Source: Cololabis saira
Lineage: Eukaryota; Chordata; Actinopteri; Beloniformes; Belonidae
DNA: 64,000 nucleotides
Direction of reading: 5' to 3'
Assembly: GCF_033807715.1 (NCBI RefSeq)
Contig: NC_084597.1
Coordinates: 10,326,843-10,390,842, forward strand
In this document: one piece after another, positions 46,701 to 53,000 of the stretch
How the letters are laid out: every line of letters begins with the position of its first letter
Position numbering within the stretch: the stretch's first letter is position 1
Translations under genes and position numbers: made by a program
The notes under the pieces: generated by a model
What the model was told of the DNA's origin: nothing
Database searches by the model: none
What the model saw: the letters and a program-made list of their open reading frames with translations, nothing else

Positions 46701-46983
46701 ATAACATTTCTTGACCAACATTTATGATTTACTTGCTGATCCAAATTACGTGGGAATTGTATTTAATCAGTTTTGCATCATCTACATGAAAATATGTTTG
46801 TTTGTTTTGAAATTACAGTTTCTTCAAGTTTACGAAGCTAAATCAAGCTCAGATCTCGCCGTGATTATTTAACACAATTAGAGGAGGGAAAAAAGTCAAA
46901 ATATTGTTGCAGTAATCAGATGTAGTCTTACCACAGACGAGAAGAGCAGCAAAGCTGAGCAGCCTTAGGAGCGTTATGTCCAT
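10044..46983 (-). CDS. Giant membrane lectin receptor: 12 CTLDs + SUEL + F5/8C + LCCL + TM
   Basis: Fifty coding exons total 6480 bp and 2159 residues, with all junctions in phase and GT-AG. The start ATG at 46983 has a good context (A at -3, G at +4); the stop is TGA at 10046-10044. Order by residue: signal peptide 1-17, CTLD1-5 (18-722), SUEL lectin (734-827), F5/8C (828-973), LCCL (974-1073), CTLD6-12 (1074-2082), Pro/Thr linker, transmembrane helix about 2106-2128, tail of about 30 residues. It is probably a type I cell-surface receptor that binds glycans through several lectin folds. Many CTLDs keep EPN or QPD plus WND sugar/calcium motifs. Automatic annotation might call it mannose receptor-like, but it lacks ricin-B and FnII domains and carries three domains foreign to that family. 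The exons are listed with the domain entries. Function is inferred. Confidence 0.92.
10310..10505 (+). mobile_element. LINE 3'-end fragment in last lectin introns
   Basis: Tail of a non-LTR element: AGGAAGAATAGTTGCTGC, then GGCAGCAACTAATGGGGATC and repeated AATAAATAAATA. The family also occurs in reverse orientation at 3928-4060. Confidence 0.65.
11361..11468. repeat. TA/TG microsatellite
   Basis: Alternating TA runs interrupted by TATG and TGTG units. The YIYI-type open frames across it on both strands are artefacts of the repeat. Confidence 0.95.
11563..12111 (-). other. Lectin gene exons 46-47: CTLD12 (EPN, WND)
   Basis: Exons 12111-11863 and 11745-11563. Markers: [47 protein letters not shown]. 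Mannose-type motifs. This is the domain nearest the membrane. Confidence 0.9.
12199..12738. mobile_element. hAT-type element, 8-bp TSD, next to a splice donor
   Basis: Ends CAGGGGTTGG and GACCCCTG, flanked by exact duplications ATCTAAAT (12191-12198, 12739-12746). Inside are imperfect repeats of the form GTCGAAATGTTGAG. It lies 13 bases from the donor of exon 45. Removing it and one duplication leaves a 92-bp intron. Confidence 0.88.
12752..14378 (-). other. Lectin gene exons 44-45: CTLD11 (EPS, WND)
   Basis: Exons 14378-14143 and 12935-12752. Markers: [52 protein letters not shown] is changed to EPS, so sugar preference is uncertain. The intron (12936-14142) contains LINE 3' ends. Confidence 0.9.
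13330..13850 (+). mobile_element. LINE (L2/CR1-like) 3' end
   Basis: A degraded reverse-transcriptase C terminus ([11 protein letters not shown]) is followed by the typical tail AAGCACTTTGG and GTGTTATATAAATAAAGT. Confidence 0.65.
14410..14850 (-). mobile_element. LINE 3'-end fragment
   Basis: AT-rich sequence beginning CATTTCATTTATTC and containing TTCCATAAACTGATTCC. It resembles the tail part of the element at 31070-31870, which has TTCCACAGATTAATTCC. A separate short LINE tail (TTTATTAATCCC, GAGGTTCCCTCTGGGAAATT) is at 14035-14100. Confidence 0.55.
14863..16293 (-). other. Lectin gene exons 41-43: CTLD10 (EPN, WND)
   Basis: Exons 16293-16156, 15185-15034 and 14962-14863. Markers: [46 protein letters not shown]. 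Mannose-type motifs. Confidence 0.9.
15270..15856. mobile_element. hAT-type element, same family as 12199-12738, inverted
   Basis: Flanked by the exact 8-bp duplication TATATTAC (15262-15269, 15857-15864). Shares the phrases TTGCGGCTCCAGAAATA and GGTCCAATATGGCTCTTTC with the reverse complement of the other copy. Confidence 0.88.
16555..16730 (-). mobile_element. Non-LTR element 3'-end fragment
   Basis: Contains AAGTCATCTTTATTGTC and a following AT-rich tail, the usual reversed 3' end of a fish LINE. A second short tail (GGAGATCAATAAAGGACT) ends near 16110. Confidence 0.45.
17344..18104. mobile_element. hAT-type element (copy A)
   Basis: Starts CAGTACTCGAGTTG and ends CAACTCCAGTACTG. A nearly exact 8-bp duplication flanks it (GGTGTATG on the right, one base lost on the left). 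The interior has a long inverted repeat around TTTCACCTGTTTCAAGT. It is nearly identical to 39300-39971. Confidence 0.82.
18113..18285 (+). mobile_element. tRNA-derived SINE
   Basis: B-box-like GGTCCGAGTCCCAGC is followed by a body ending TTGAATAAAGGCCACC and an A-rich tail. This is the usual form of a fish tRNA-type SINE. Confidence 0.65.
18290..20130 (+). mobile_element. L1-type LINE ORF2 fragment with A tail
   Basis: Open pieces at 18766-19065 and 19099-19368 show L1 ORF2 C-terminal features ([41 protein letters not shown]). The element ends in an A-rich tail near 20130. It is 5'-truncated and broken by stops. A miniature element is inserted at 19519-20059. Confidence 0.75.
19519..20059. 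mobile_element. Miniature element with TA target duplication
   Basis: Inverted ends CCGTATTTTCTGGACTATA and TATAGTCCAGAAAATACGG, flanked by TA on both sides. The body repeats TGCGGCTTATA. Nested in the L1 fragment. Confidence 0.8.
20894..22477. mobile_element. hAT-type element (copy 1) with a nested TTAA element
   Basis: Inverted ends TAGGGCTGGGCGATA and ATATCGCCCAGCCCTA, with exact 8-bp duplication GGTCATGA (20886-20893, 22478-22485). It has two sister copies at 27964-28574 and 29223-29830. It is split by a second insertion at 21120-22083. Confidence 0.9.
21120..22083. mobile_element. Element with TTAA duplication, piggyBac-like, nested
   Basis: Ends AGGGATTGTGACAT and ATGTCACAATACCT, flanked by TTAA (21116-21119, 22084-22087). 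The uninterrupted sister copies show the empty site. A further inverted-repeat insert lies at about 21361-21494 (GGTTCCGCGTTACACC against TTTAACGCGGAACC). Confidence 0.8.
23028..23273. mobile_element. Short inverted-repeat element
   Basis: Inverted ends GTTGTGTGAAAAAGTGTT and AACACTTTTTCACACAAC, about 246 bp, in the intron between exons 33 and 34. Confidence 0.7.
23743..25158. mobile_element. TTAA-flanked element with nested inserts
   Basis: Ends AGGGGACCTACTATGG and CATAATAGGTCTCCT, flanked by TTAA. The same family is intact and short at 49224-49504. The inside is swollen by several inverted blocks built on GCTGAAATATGGTTCTGCGTC and its complement (about 24000-24913), so repeated insertion has occurred. 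LINE tail sequence lies on both sides. Confidence 0.75.
25755..26207 (+). mobile_element. 5'-truncated L1 3' end
   Basis: Encodes the ORF2 C terminus ([29 protein letters not shown]) and ends in an A-rich tail. Imperfect flanking duplications: AATCTGTCATT (25744-25754) and AATCCGTCATT (26208-26218). Confidence 0.8.
26273..26708. mobile_element. hAT-type element
   Basis: Ends TAGGGGTGGGATGAT and CCCCACCACTA, with exact 8-bp duplication TTATTAAC (26265-26272, 26709-26716). The core is rich in CGATAT words. Confidence 0.82.
27964..28574. mobile_element. hAT-type element (copy 2)
   Basis: Same family and ends as 20894-22477 without the nested insert. Exact duplication CCACATCC (27956-27963, 28575-28582). 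Confidence 0.9.
28583..29214 (+). mobile_element. Non-LTR reverse transcriptase C-terminal fragment
   Basis: Translated fragments read [20 protein letters not shown] and [12 protein letters not shown], then an AT-rich 3' tail ending AAATAAATAAATAC. 5'-truncated. The LWNSLP phrase is common in fish LINE C termini. Confidence 0.7.
29223..29830. mobile_element. hAT-type element (copy 3)
   Basis: Third copy of the GGGCTGGGCGATAT family. Exact duplication ATGTAGAA (29215-29222, 29831-29838). Confidence 0.9.
30173..30830 (-). other. Lectin gene exons 22-24: F5/8 type C (discoidin) domain
   Basis: Exons 30830-30696, 30577-30420 and 30317-30173. Begins [10 protein letters not shown], then [40 protein letters not shown], and ends FIRILVVEF and RFDVLGC. 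The terminal cysteine pair and the W-I-Q-V-N-L-G core are diagnostic. Such domains bind phospholipids, glycans or collagen-like partners; the ligand here is unknown. Confidence 0.93.
31070..31870 (-). mobile_element. LINE reverse transcriptase C-terminal fragment
   Basis: Minus-strand open piece (about 31516-31869) with [20 protein letters not shown] and [19 protein letters not shown], typical of the last part of a fish non-LTR reverse transcriptase, then an AT-rich 3' end. Lies in the SUEL-domain intron. Confidence 0.75.
31931..32533. mobile_element. hAT-type element beside the SUEL exon
   Basis: Ends CAGAGGTGGACAG and CTGTCCACCACTG, with exact 8-bp duplication CAGTTGGG (31923-31930, 32534-32541). 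Full of ACTCAAGTA/TACTTGAGT words. It sits 28 bases from the end of exon 20. A second copy is at 41921-42584. Confidence 0.92.
33259..34440 (+). mobile_element. L2-like LINE reverse transcriptase fragment
   Basis: Contains the catalytic-region phrase [14 protein letters not shown], then [20 protein letters not shown] and [12 protein letters not shown], with several frame breaks, and ends AAAGCACTTTGAATTACC with a TATAAATAAA tail. Confidence 0.85.
34465..35545. repeat. Direct repeat pair of about 100 bp around AT-rich insert
   Basis: The phrases AATCAGTATTTCCTTTCCT, CAACTACAACCTAAAATCTTA and GTATCTCACAACT occur in the same order at about 34470-34570 and 35387-35522. The right copy has extra bases. 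Between them an AT-rich piece (about 34815-35178) has related ends AGGGTTTATAC and GGAAACCCT. Confidence 0.6.
35836..36721. mobile_element. hAT-type element filling the intron before CTLD5
   Basis: Ends CAGGGGTGTCAAATG and TTTGACACCCCTA, with exact 8-bp duplication CGTTATCT (35828-35835, 36722-36729). Contains GCGGCCCGCGAGA near both ends. Removal leaves an intron of about 67 bp. Confidence 0.9.
37260..37460 (-). mobile_element. Non-LTR 3'-end fragment
   Basis: AATCAGAATCAGAAATAAGT and TTTATTGCCAAGTTG form a frequent reversed LINE tail in fish. A matching short tail (GGGAACCTCCCAAAGGGATC) lies at about 37725-37800 on the other strand. Confidence 0.55.
38003..38635. mobile_element. Long inverted-repeat element in CTLD4 intron
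   Basis: Inverted ends TATGGAGCCAAATCAAGG and CCTTGATTTGGCTCCATA, then complementary tracts of TTTTTCAGTTTCAGA and TCTGAAACTGAAAAA. The whole could fold into one hairpin. A CATCTC direct repeat flanks it. Confidence 0.75.
39300..39971. mobile_element. hAT-type element (copy B)
   Basis: Nearly identical to 17344-18104, same orientation. Exact 8-bp duplication GATGTATG (39292-39299, 39972-39979). Removing it leaves an intron of about 86 bp between exons 9 and 10. Confidence 0.9.
40225..41232. mobile_element. Element with long terminal inverted repeats and a nested TA element
   Basis: The left arm (about 40235-40400: GGACAAACTGCATTTTTAAC, CACTTACTAC) is the inverse of the right arm (about 41095-41225). 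Between them are a CA/TA microsatellite (about 40726-40790) and a 253-bp insertion at 40826-41078 with inverted ends CAGGACTGTCTCAGAAAATT flanked by TA. Confidence 0.75.
40826..41078. mobile_element. Tc1/mariner-like miniature element
   Basis: Ends CAGGACTGTCTCAG and CTGAGACAGTCCTG with TA on each side, the pattern of Tc1/mariner elements. Interior copies of AGAATATTGT and ACAATATTCT extend the inverted repeat. Confidence 0.8.
41588..42878 (-). other. Lectin gene exons 5-7: CTLD2, sugar site lost
   Basis: Exons 42878-42655, 41888-41782 and 41706-41588. The fold markers are present (CDLANGW, WIGLSTL, NWGEDQP, YMCK). The QPD/EPN motif reads QPT and the WND position reads DWR, so classical calcium-dependent sugar binding is unlikely. 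A hAT-type element fills most of the first intron of this domain. Confidence 0.85.
41921..42584. mobile_element. hAT-type element, second copy of the 31931-32533 family
   Basis: Opposite orientation to the first copy, with exact 8-bp duplication CATTTATG (41913-41920, 42585-42592). About 170 bp of the centre differs. Removal leaves an intron of about 94 bp. Confidence 0.9.
43248..43956. mobile_element. hAT-type element, related family
   Basis: Ends CAGAAGTGTCAAG and TTGACACCTCTG, exact 8-bp duplication GTTATAAA (43240-43247, 43957-43964). Body of TACTTAAG and ACTTGAGTA words as in the 31931 family. Confidence 0.88.
44385..45045 (-). other. Lectin gene exons 2-4: CTLD1 (QPD, WND)
   Basis: Exons 45045-44900, 44809-44697 and 44518-44385. 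Markers are [22 protein letters not shown], then NQPDN and QWNDENC, YICK. The QPD with WND pair is the galactose-type calcium site of C-type lectins, so this domain is predicted to bind galactose-like sugars. It directly follows the signal peptide, with no ricin-B or FnII domain. Confidence 0.88.
45120..45552. mobile_element. Inverted-repeat element in lectin intron 1
   Basis: Ends CGGTGTTGTGCCAAAAAG and TTTTTGGCACAACACCG, extended by TTGCCTGCCAGAATCTGATT and its inverse, for about 43 bp of terminal repeat. Two internal copies of TGATTGAAGGCCAAATACAG. Confidence 0.8.
46932..46983 (-). other. Lectin gene exon 1: signal peptide
   Basis: It encodes [17 protein letters not shown], a short charged start then a hydrophobic core ending in small residues, a typical secretory signal. 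The donor is TGTG|GTAAGAC. Phase 1 end. Intron 1 (45046-46931) holds a repeat at about 45120-45552 and otherwise nothing I can name. Confidence 0.88.
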
Positions 46984-47921
46984 TTTTTTTCCTTTTACTT
47001 TTCTGTGTTCACCTTTCAGAGTGTATTTCTGAACATCCTAGTAGCCAGTCGTTCTCCTCTGGCCTGCAGAGCCTAGTGTTGTGTATCCGTGTAGGTGTGT
47101 TTGTGTGCGAAGCGTTCAGACCTCTGAGCATCTCTTCTTCTCTTCACCTCTTTTCAGCTTCCTCCAGAGTCCAAAGACTGAAAGCAGTAAAATGCGAGAT
47201 GACAAACACTTGACCTTTTGACCCGGTTCTTAACTTAAAACTTTGCAAAAGTTTGCAACAAAATACAGTCAACTTTTTCTTTCAGCGTACCTTTAAACTT
47301 TATTTAACAATTAATAAAACAGAGAGAAAAAAGGTTAATTCAAAGCAATTCATGTACTAATTAAAACCTTTCATTACATTTACATTTTAAGGAATACTGT
47401 AATCAATTATAGCCCTTTAAAAAAACAACTTTGTCTCTACAATACTAAATATAAAATTTTGCAGATTACTGATAATATATAAAAAGGTTTGTTTGTGGTA
47501 TTTCAATTACATAATGAAAACAAGAGTTCACAAAAACGCATAAAGTCAGGAAGATACAGTTTATAACAACCACGTGTCAGCTATCAAACTTATACTGCTT
47601 TTTTCTGCCTCAAACTGTTACTTTTTAACATGGTTTAATGGGATGTTGTAAAACTCAAATGCATATTTCAAATCAAGCTCTCCTTTATACATTTTAAACG
47701 AGAGCCAGTGAGCATCAGTCTGTATTAAAAGCAAAAAACTATGTCAAACAAATTTAATTCAATAATCAGAGAGGAGAACATGCTCACCTTCGACGGACGA
47801 TGTGAACACGAAAATGATGCATTTTCATAACTGAGATTCATCTCACAGTGGCACATTACAACAAATGTGATTGTTAAGGAAAGTCTCTCTCCGTTTATTG
47901 TCGGTTAAGACGGGAAGTCAA

Positions 47922-48297
47922 GAAACCACGGTGGCTCACCGCTCTCATGTCTTTTAGGCTTGTCCGAAAATCCAGTTATTTTGGAAATAACGGAGATAAA
48001 TAAAATAATAGGGGTGGATTTAGATTTTTCTTTTGTTATTCTATTTCTCAGTAAGAGTCCAGAAACAGTCCTACATAAGGACAGATACTTGCTGAAGATT
48101 CGTTTGGCAGGTGGAAGGAAAGCTATAACTAGAAAGTGGTTCCAACTAGACCCTCCGACATTGGTCCAGTGCCATAGGATCATTGAAGAAATGTACTGTA
48201 TGGAGAGACTTACTTTTACTTTAAGACTTCAGTTGGAAAAATGTATGGAATGCTCTTTGTATATGTAAATAAAAACATTAAATGAAATAAAATGACT
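47922..48297 (+). mobile_element. 5'-truncated L1 3' end between the lectin gene and klhl8
   Basis: Encodes an ORF2 C terminus (KAITRKWFQLDPPTLVQC, MERLTFTLRLQLEKC). Flanking duplication GGAAGTCAA at 47913-47921 and 48298-48306. The rest of 47000-47900 is AT-rich; I see no gene there, though the lectin promoter must lie in or near it. Confidence 0.82.
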
Positions 48298-48347
48298 GGA
48301 AGTCAAAATGTTTAAGATAAAAAGAGGGATGAATGTTTCCACATCAC

Positions 48348-48353
48348 TTTATT
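48348..48353 (-). promoter_or_regulatory. Likely poly(A) signal of klhl8
   Basis: AATAAA on the minus strand about 1.75 kb after the stop. The stretch between has no other gene, only one TTAA element at 49224-49504. Confidence 0.5.
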
Positions 48354-49223
48354 GTACCAACTTATTCCAATACATCTAAACAAAGTACAAGAAGCGGTAA
48401 AGAGGAGCTGAAACAACACAAAATGCATTAAAATTTACAAATGACAAAGCTTCAGGTTTAATGTAGAAATGATTGATGGTGTACAATCTCTGCAACAATA
48501 AACGCTTTCCTTGTACAAACAGTAAACAGAACTTATCTGAAGCCTTAGTCTAAAAATTCAGCTGTTGTCAGAGATAACAAATGTTTTTATCGTTCATATG
48601 GTAGAAATAGTTTTGTTAAATAAACACCCTTAAACTTAAAACAAAAGAAAACTCTGGACAAAAATATACTCAGACATCACATCTATTCTAGGAAAATAGT
48701 GCACTGCAAAGGATTATAGAGTCGAGAATAATATCAAAGATACAACCGTTTTTACACAAATTATAACAGAACCGTCTGCAAGCCTCACCTGAGTCTCATC
48801 CTCATCTGCAAACCCGCTGATTAGGATTTCCGTACATCCAGTTAAACGGAGATCTTGGATGCGAGTCTGCTTGCGTCAGTGTGACCAGATCCCTGCTCAG
48901 TTTTGTAAAACCGAGGCTGAACCAGAGACATGCAAGATATTGCTCTCATCACCGCATGACCCTCTGGTGTTCGTCACTCACATATGAGGTAAATTAATTG
49001 GTATAAATTCAACGGGCAGCTGAAATGGATTTGTCAAATAGTTTGTTTCATTTTTTTGATACGGTTTGGCACTTGCTGGAGTGTGATTTGTCATATCCTA
49101 AATGAAGGCTGATTCTTTTTTTCTTCCAAAGCGATTTCAAACTTATCGATGGAAAGATTTCAGCTAAAGATCAGTTAAAAAAATGTTTTAATTAAATTGT
49201 AACACCCACCTCAAAAACGTTAA

Positions 49224-49504
49224 AGGGGACCTATTATGAAAAACAGTTTTTTTTTCTTGCTTTAACATATATAAAGTGGTCTCCCCTCAGCCAGTCATTC
49301 AGGCAGCCAATCAGCACAGAGCCTCATTATCATAGCCCCGCCCACTCAGAATCCCACATAGATAATGAGGTTAGAGAATGGGAAGATAAAGACATGGCTC
49401 AGAGGCTGAATTTCTAATTTATTTAGCAAAAACAATCAAAAACTTGTTTTTAAGACATTCAAGGCCTGTTTAAAATAGGTATTAGATGCCATAATAGGTC
49501 CCCT
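49224..49504. mobile_element. TTAA-flanked miniature element
   Basis: Ends AGGGGACCTATTATG and CATAATAGGTCCCCT with TTAA duplications (49220-49223, 49505-49508). Intact relative of 23743-25158. It lies in the probable klhl8 3' UTR. Confidence 0.82.
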
Positions 49505-50099
49505 TTAACTCTTACATTCACTTTCCCTTTAAGATTGCAGGGAAGCTCTGAAATGTCTTTGCATCATTATGCCACGTTTCAGAAAGATGAAAGTGTGTTC
49601 ACAACTTAAGCTGGCGAAGAATCCAGAATCAGTCTTCAAATTGCTGATTTGTCACGTCTCTCTGGACATTAAAAAACCCCAAAACTGCAGAACCATTAAA
49701 ACAGTCTTCTTATAAGCTACAAATCCAAGTTTTCAATCAAAGCACTCCAAGAGGTTTGTTTTGAATACAAGGCTCAGTTACTATTGTCCCTTTTAAAAAG
49801 TCAAAACTATGTTGAGATGAAGAAAATACAGTACAAAATACTACATTGATTGCAAGTAACACCGACAGGAGTCTTGAAACATGACTTAAACATGATTTTG
49901 TGCAACTTCAGATTTCAAGTCTGTAAATTCTTGAAGGTTTTCTTCAGTCAGTTTGTTCATCAGTCTTTGTCGTGAAGGTTCATTTCAGTGCTGACAGTAA
50001 TAATGCTGCTGACTGTGTGCTTAGTGTCGTGTGCTTGTGCAGTCGTCAGATCCGGTGATGACCCTGCAGTCAGTCACCTAGAAAAACGCAGGTTGGTCG

Positions 50100-53000
50100 T
50101 CACATGCAGTTGACCACGTTGCTGGAGCCCTGGCCGACGTCTCTGATATGGCTGACGTGAGTCGAGCACACGGCGACTCCGGCTCCGGCACGGCAGTGAG
50201 ACACGGAGGCCACCAGCTCCCATCTGAACAGCAAAGACAGATAAATACTATGAGGAAAGACTTTAAAATACTTCAAATGTGACCTACAATTTTGAAGCTG
50301 ATTATCAATGACTGCGTTTACATGCACTCAATAACTCTTTTAAAACCCGAATATTGGCAATAACCCGAATTTGCACGGCCATGTAAACACCGATAACCCC
50401 TTTGAATAACCCGAATTTGCTCATATTCCGGTTTTACAAACCCGAATATGACCCCTGGGTTACTCCTTTTAAAACCCGAATATTCGGTCGTGTAAACGCC
50501 AAACGGAATATCCCCATCAAACGGAACATGAATTTGTTTTCTGCGCATGCTCTGTTCACAAGGAATCCTGGTCTTTTGAGTCCAGGAAGTTCTTATAAAC
50601 ACGGAGAAACACAAGACCAGGAGGAGACTAATCACTTCATAAATGTAATGAAGGATATGAACATTTTGGCATTTGTAGACGGTAGAAAGTACCAGGATAG
50701 CGAGATTTACAAGAAGGTGAGCGAAAAGTTGCGCGAAGCAGGATTTGTTTTGGATTTGGATACAGGAAGAGGAAGTGGAAATGACGCTAATGGCGTCATG
50801 ACGTTCTCCGCGCGTCGCTGGTTTGATCGGGATATCCTGGATGATTAATTACCATGTATACAGGGATAACCCTGTTAGCTCACGCATGTAAACGGAATAT
50901 TCCGAATGTTTCAGTAACCGGAATATTAGCAATAACCCGAATTTTGACTGCATGTAAACGTAGTCAATGAAACTCAAACTTTGTCAGAGAAAAACTACAC
51001 AAACACTTTTTGCAAATTCACTGCTTTCCCATAATTAGACTGAGACTGAATGCGTCAGAATGACCTACTTGATGCTCATATGTAACTATATACATAACAT
51101 TATACATAGCATTTCTTTCAGCTTGGTGCAAGTCTGAACTGCAGCAGTTTCATTAACGGACGAACATAGAGCTGCTGAGTTGATTTCACATACGATCAGA
51201 TATTCAGAAGAATCCGACAGATCATGTTCATAAACAACAGTGTTGTCAAAAACCTACAAAATGCATAATATGCACTATTTTAAGCTCACTGCACTTTAGT
51301 GTTGTGTGGATTTGGTCCCTACAGACAAACAAGGTACCGGTAATTCTAACTGCTCAAGTGGACTAATTATATCAAAAGGTGGTTGTGATTGTCCAATCAG
51401 CATAAAGCCATGCAACCAGTGGTCCTGCCCCCTTCTGGTGTAATTATAGCCGGGTTCATAATCACATAAGATTTCTCCCAAACACTCTATCTTATCAGTT
51501 TTTTTTTGTTTTCTTACATTTTAGGTGCTTAAATCCAATCTCTATGAATTGTGGAAGGGCTCACACGAACATGCTGTCATCGTTGGACCAACGTTACTTT
51601 CAGAGTCAGTTCAGTTGCCATATTAAGGAAAAAAAATTGGCAGTGGAATAAAAAAAAAGTTCTTTCAGACTTTATTGCACCTTTCTGATTGACACAAAAA
51701 TTGAAATGTGAAACTTTGGAAAAGATTATAAAACTTTTCCAAAGCAGAGTTCCCAGTTCATACAAAGTTCTTAAATGGTACCGACGCCTCGCAGACCCAC
51801 AAGACGTTTGGTTCCATCATTGTGCCTTTAAAATTTTGAATAATTCTGCATGGTTAACACAGCTACTGCTGTAAGCTTGGTTTTTTAATGTTGTGATTTG
51901 AGGTAGAAATCTAATGGGGGGAGTCTGTTCGGGCTCTTGACTGGCAGGAAACCTACCAAATTAAAAAGGGAAAAGGAACAAAAAACAAGGAAAATGCACA
52001 AACAAATGAATGTATTTTACTCCGCCCTGGCTCTGCTGTCAGGACCGGTTCCGCCTATTTATTTACTTAGCTTTATTAATTTTTTGGGCTGCTGTCTCTC
52101 TCCTAAAATAACCATCATTGTAGAAAACCATCATACTCATACACACCACACACGTGCACGCACGCACGCACACGAAATCTGAACAAAAACATAGATTTTT
52201 TTGTTTTGTACTGTTTTGTTTGTTTTCTCGTGTCCAATCTTGTCCTGTACGCGTTTTGTTTTGGGCACCTGTCTTGTATATATATATTAAAAAAAAAAAA
52301 AAAAAAGGTAGAAATCTAAAAGAAGTGCACAGTCCTCCCCCTCTCTCACCTGTTCATTCTGGGCTCAAAAGCCTCCACGGTGTTCAGGTAAATGTTCCCA
52401 TTGTGTCCTCCAACTGCAAACACTCTTCCCATGACAGTAGCAACACCAACGCCGCCGCGGGGGGTGGTGAGCTCGGACACATACTCCCAGCGGTGCATTC
52501 GCGGGTCAAAGCGCTCGACGGAGCTCAAGGGGGAGTTGTCGTCAAAGCCACCTTTAGAAATGAATTAGAAACAATTTCTAAAAAAAGGGGGGAAAAAAAC
52601 TCACGTAATTAATTTTTGAAGGATTTCTTTTTGTGCTTTTGTCAAAGACAATGACGAGTTCATACAACAAGCCAAAATGTGTGAAATTACTGAGTTTAAA
52701 ACAGCAAGTTGTACCAACCTAAGCAGATTTTTGTTAGTTAAGCAAATGCAGAAAAATTATTGTGCTAACAATTTACTACACACCACGATCCAGCAGAAAA
52801 CAAATACTGGAATAACTCGGGCATTGTAATAAAAACCTCTTCCTTACACCGTGTTAATTGTTAATCGGTTACCAAATAGGTTTACAAAACATGAACTTTT
52901 GTCTCCATTCATGCCTTTTTGTATAAAACTGGAGGGTGTGAACGTAAAGCACATGATGTGGGTGTATTAAAAAGCAACCATCTAAAAGCTGCTGTTTATG

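Noticed and set aside
10044..46983. Calling the lectin gene mrc1, mrc2, pla2r1 or ly75
   Set aside because: There is no ricin-B or FnII domain, there are 12 CTLDs, and SUEL, F5/8C and LCCL domains are present. The name would mislead.
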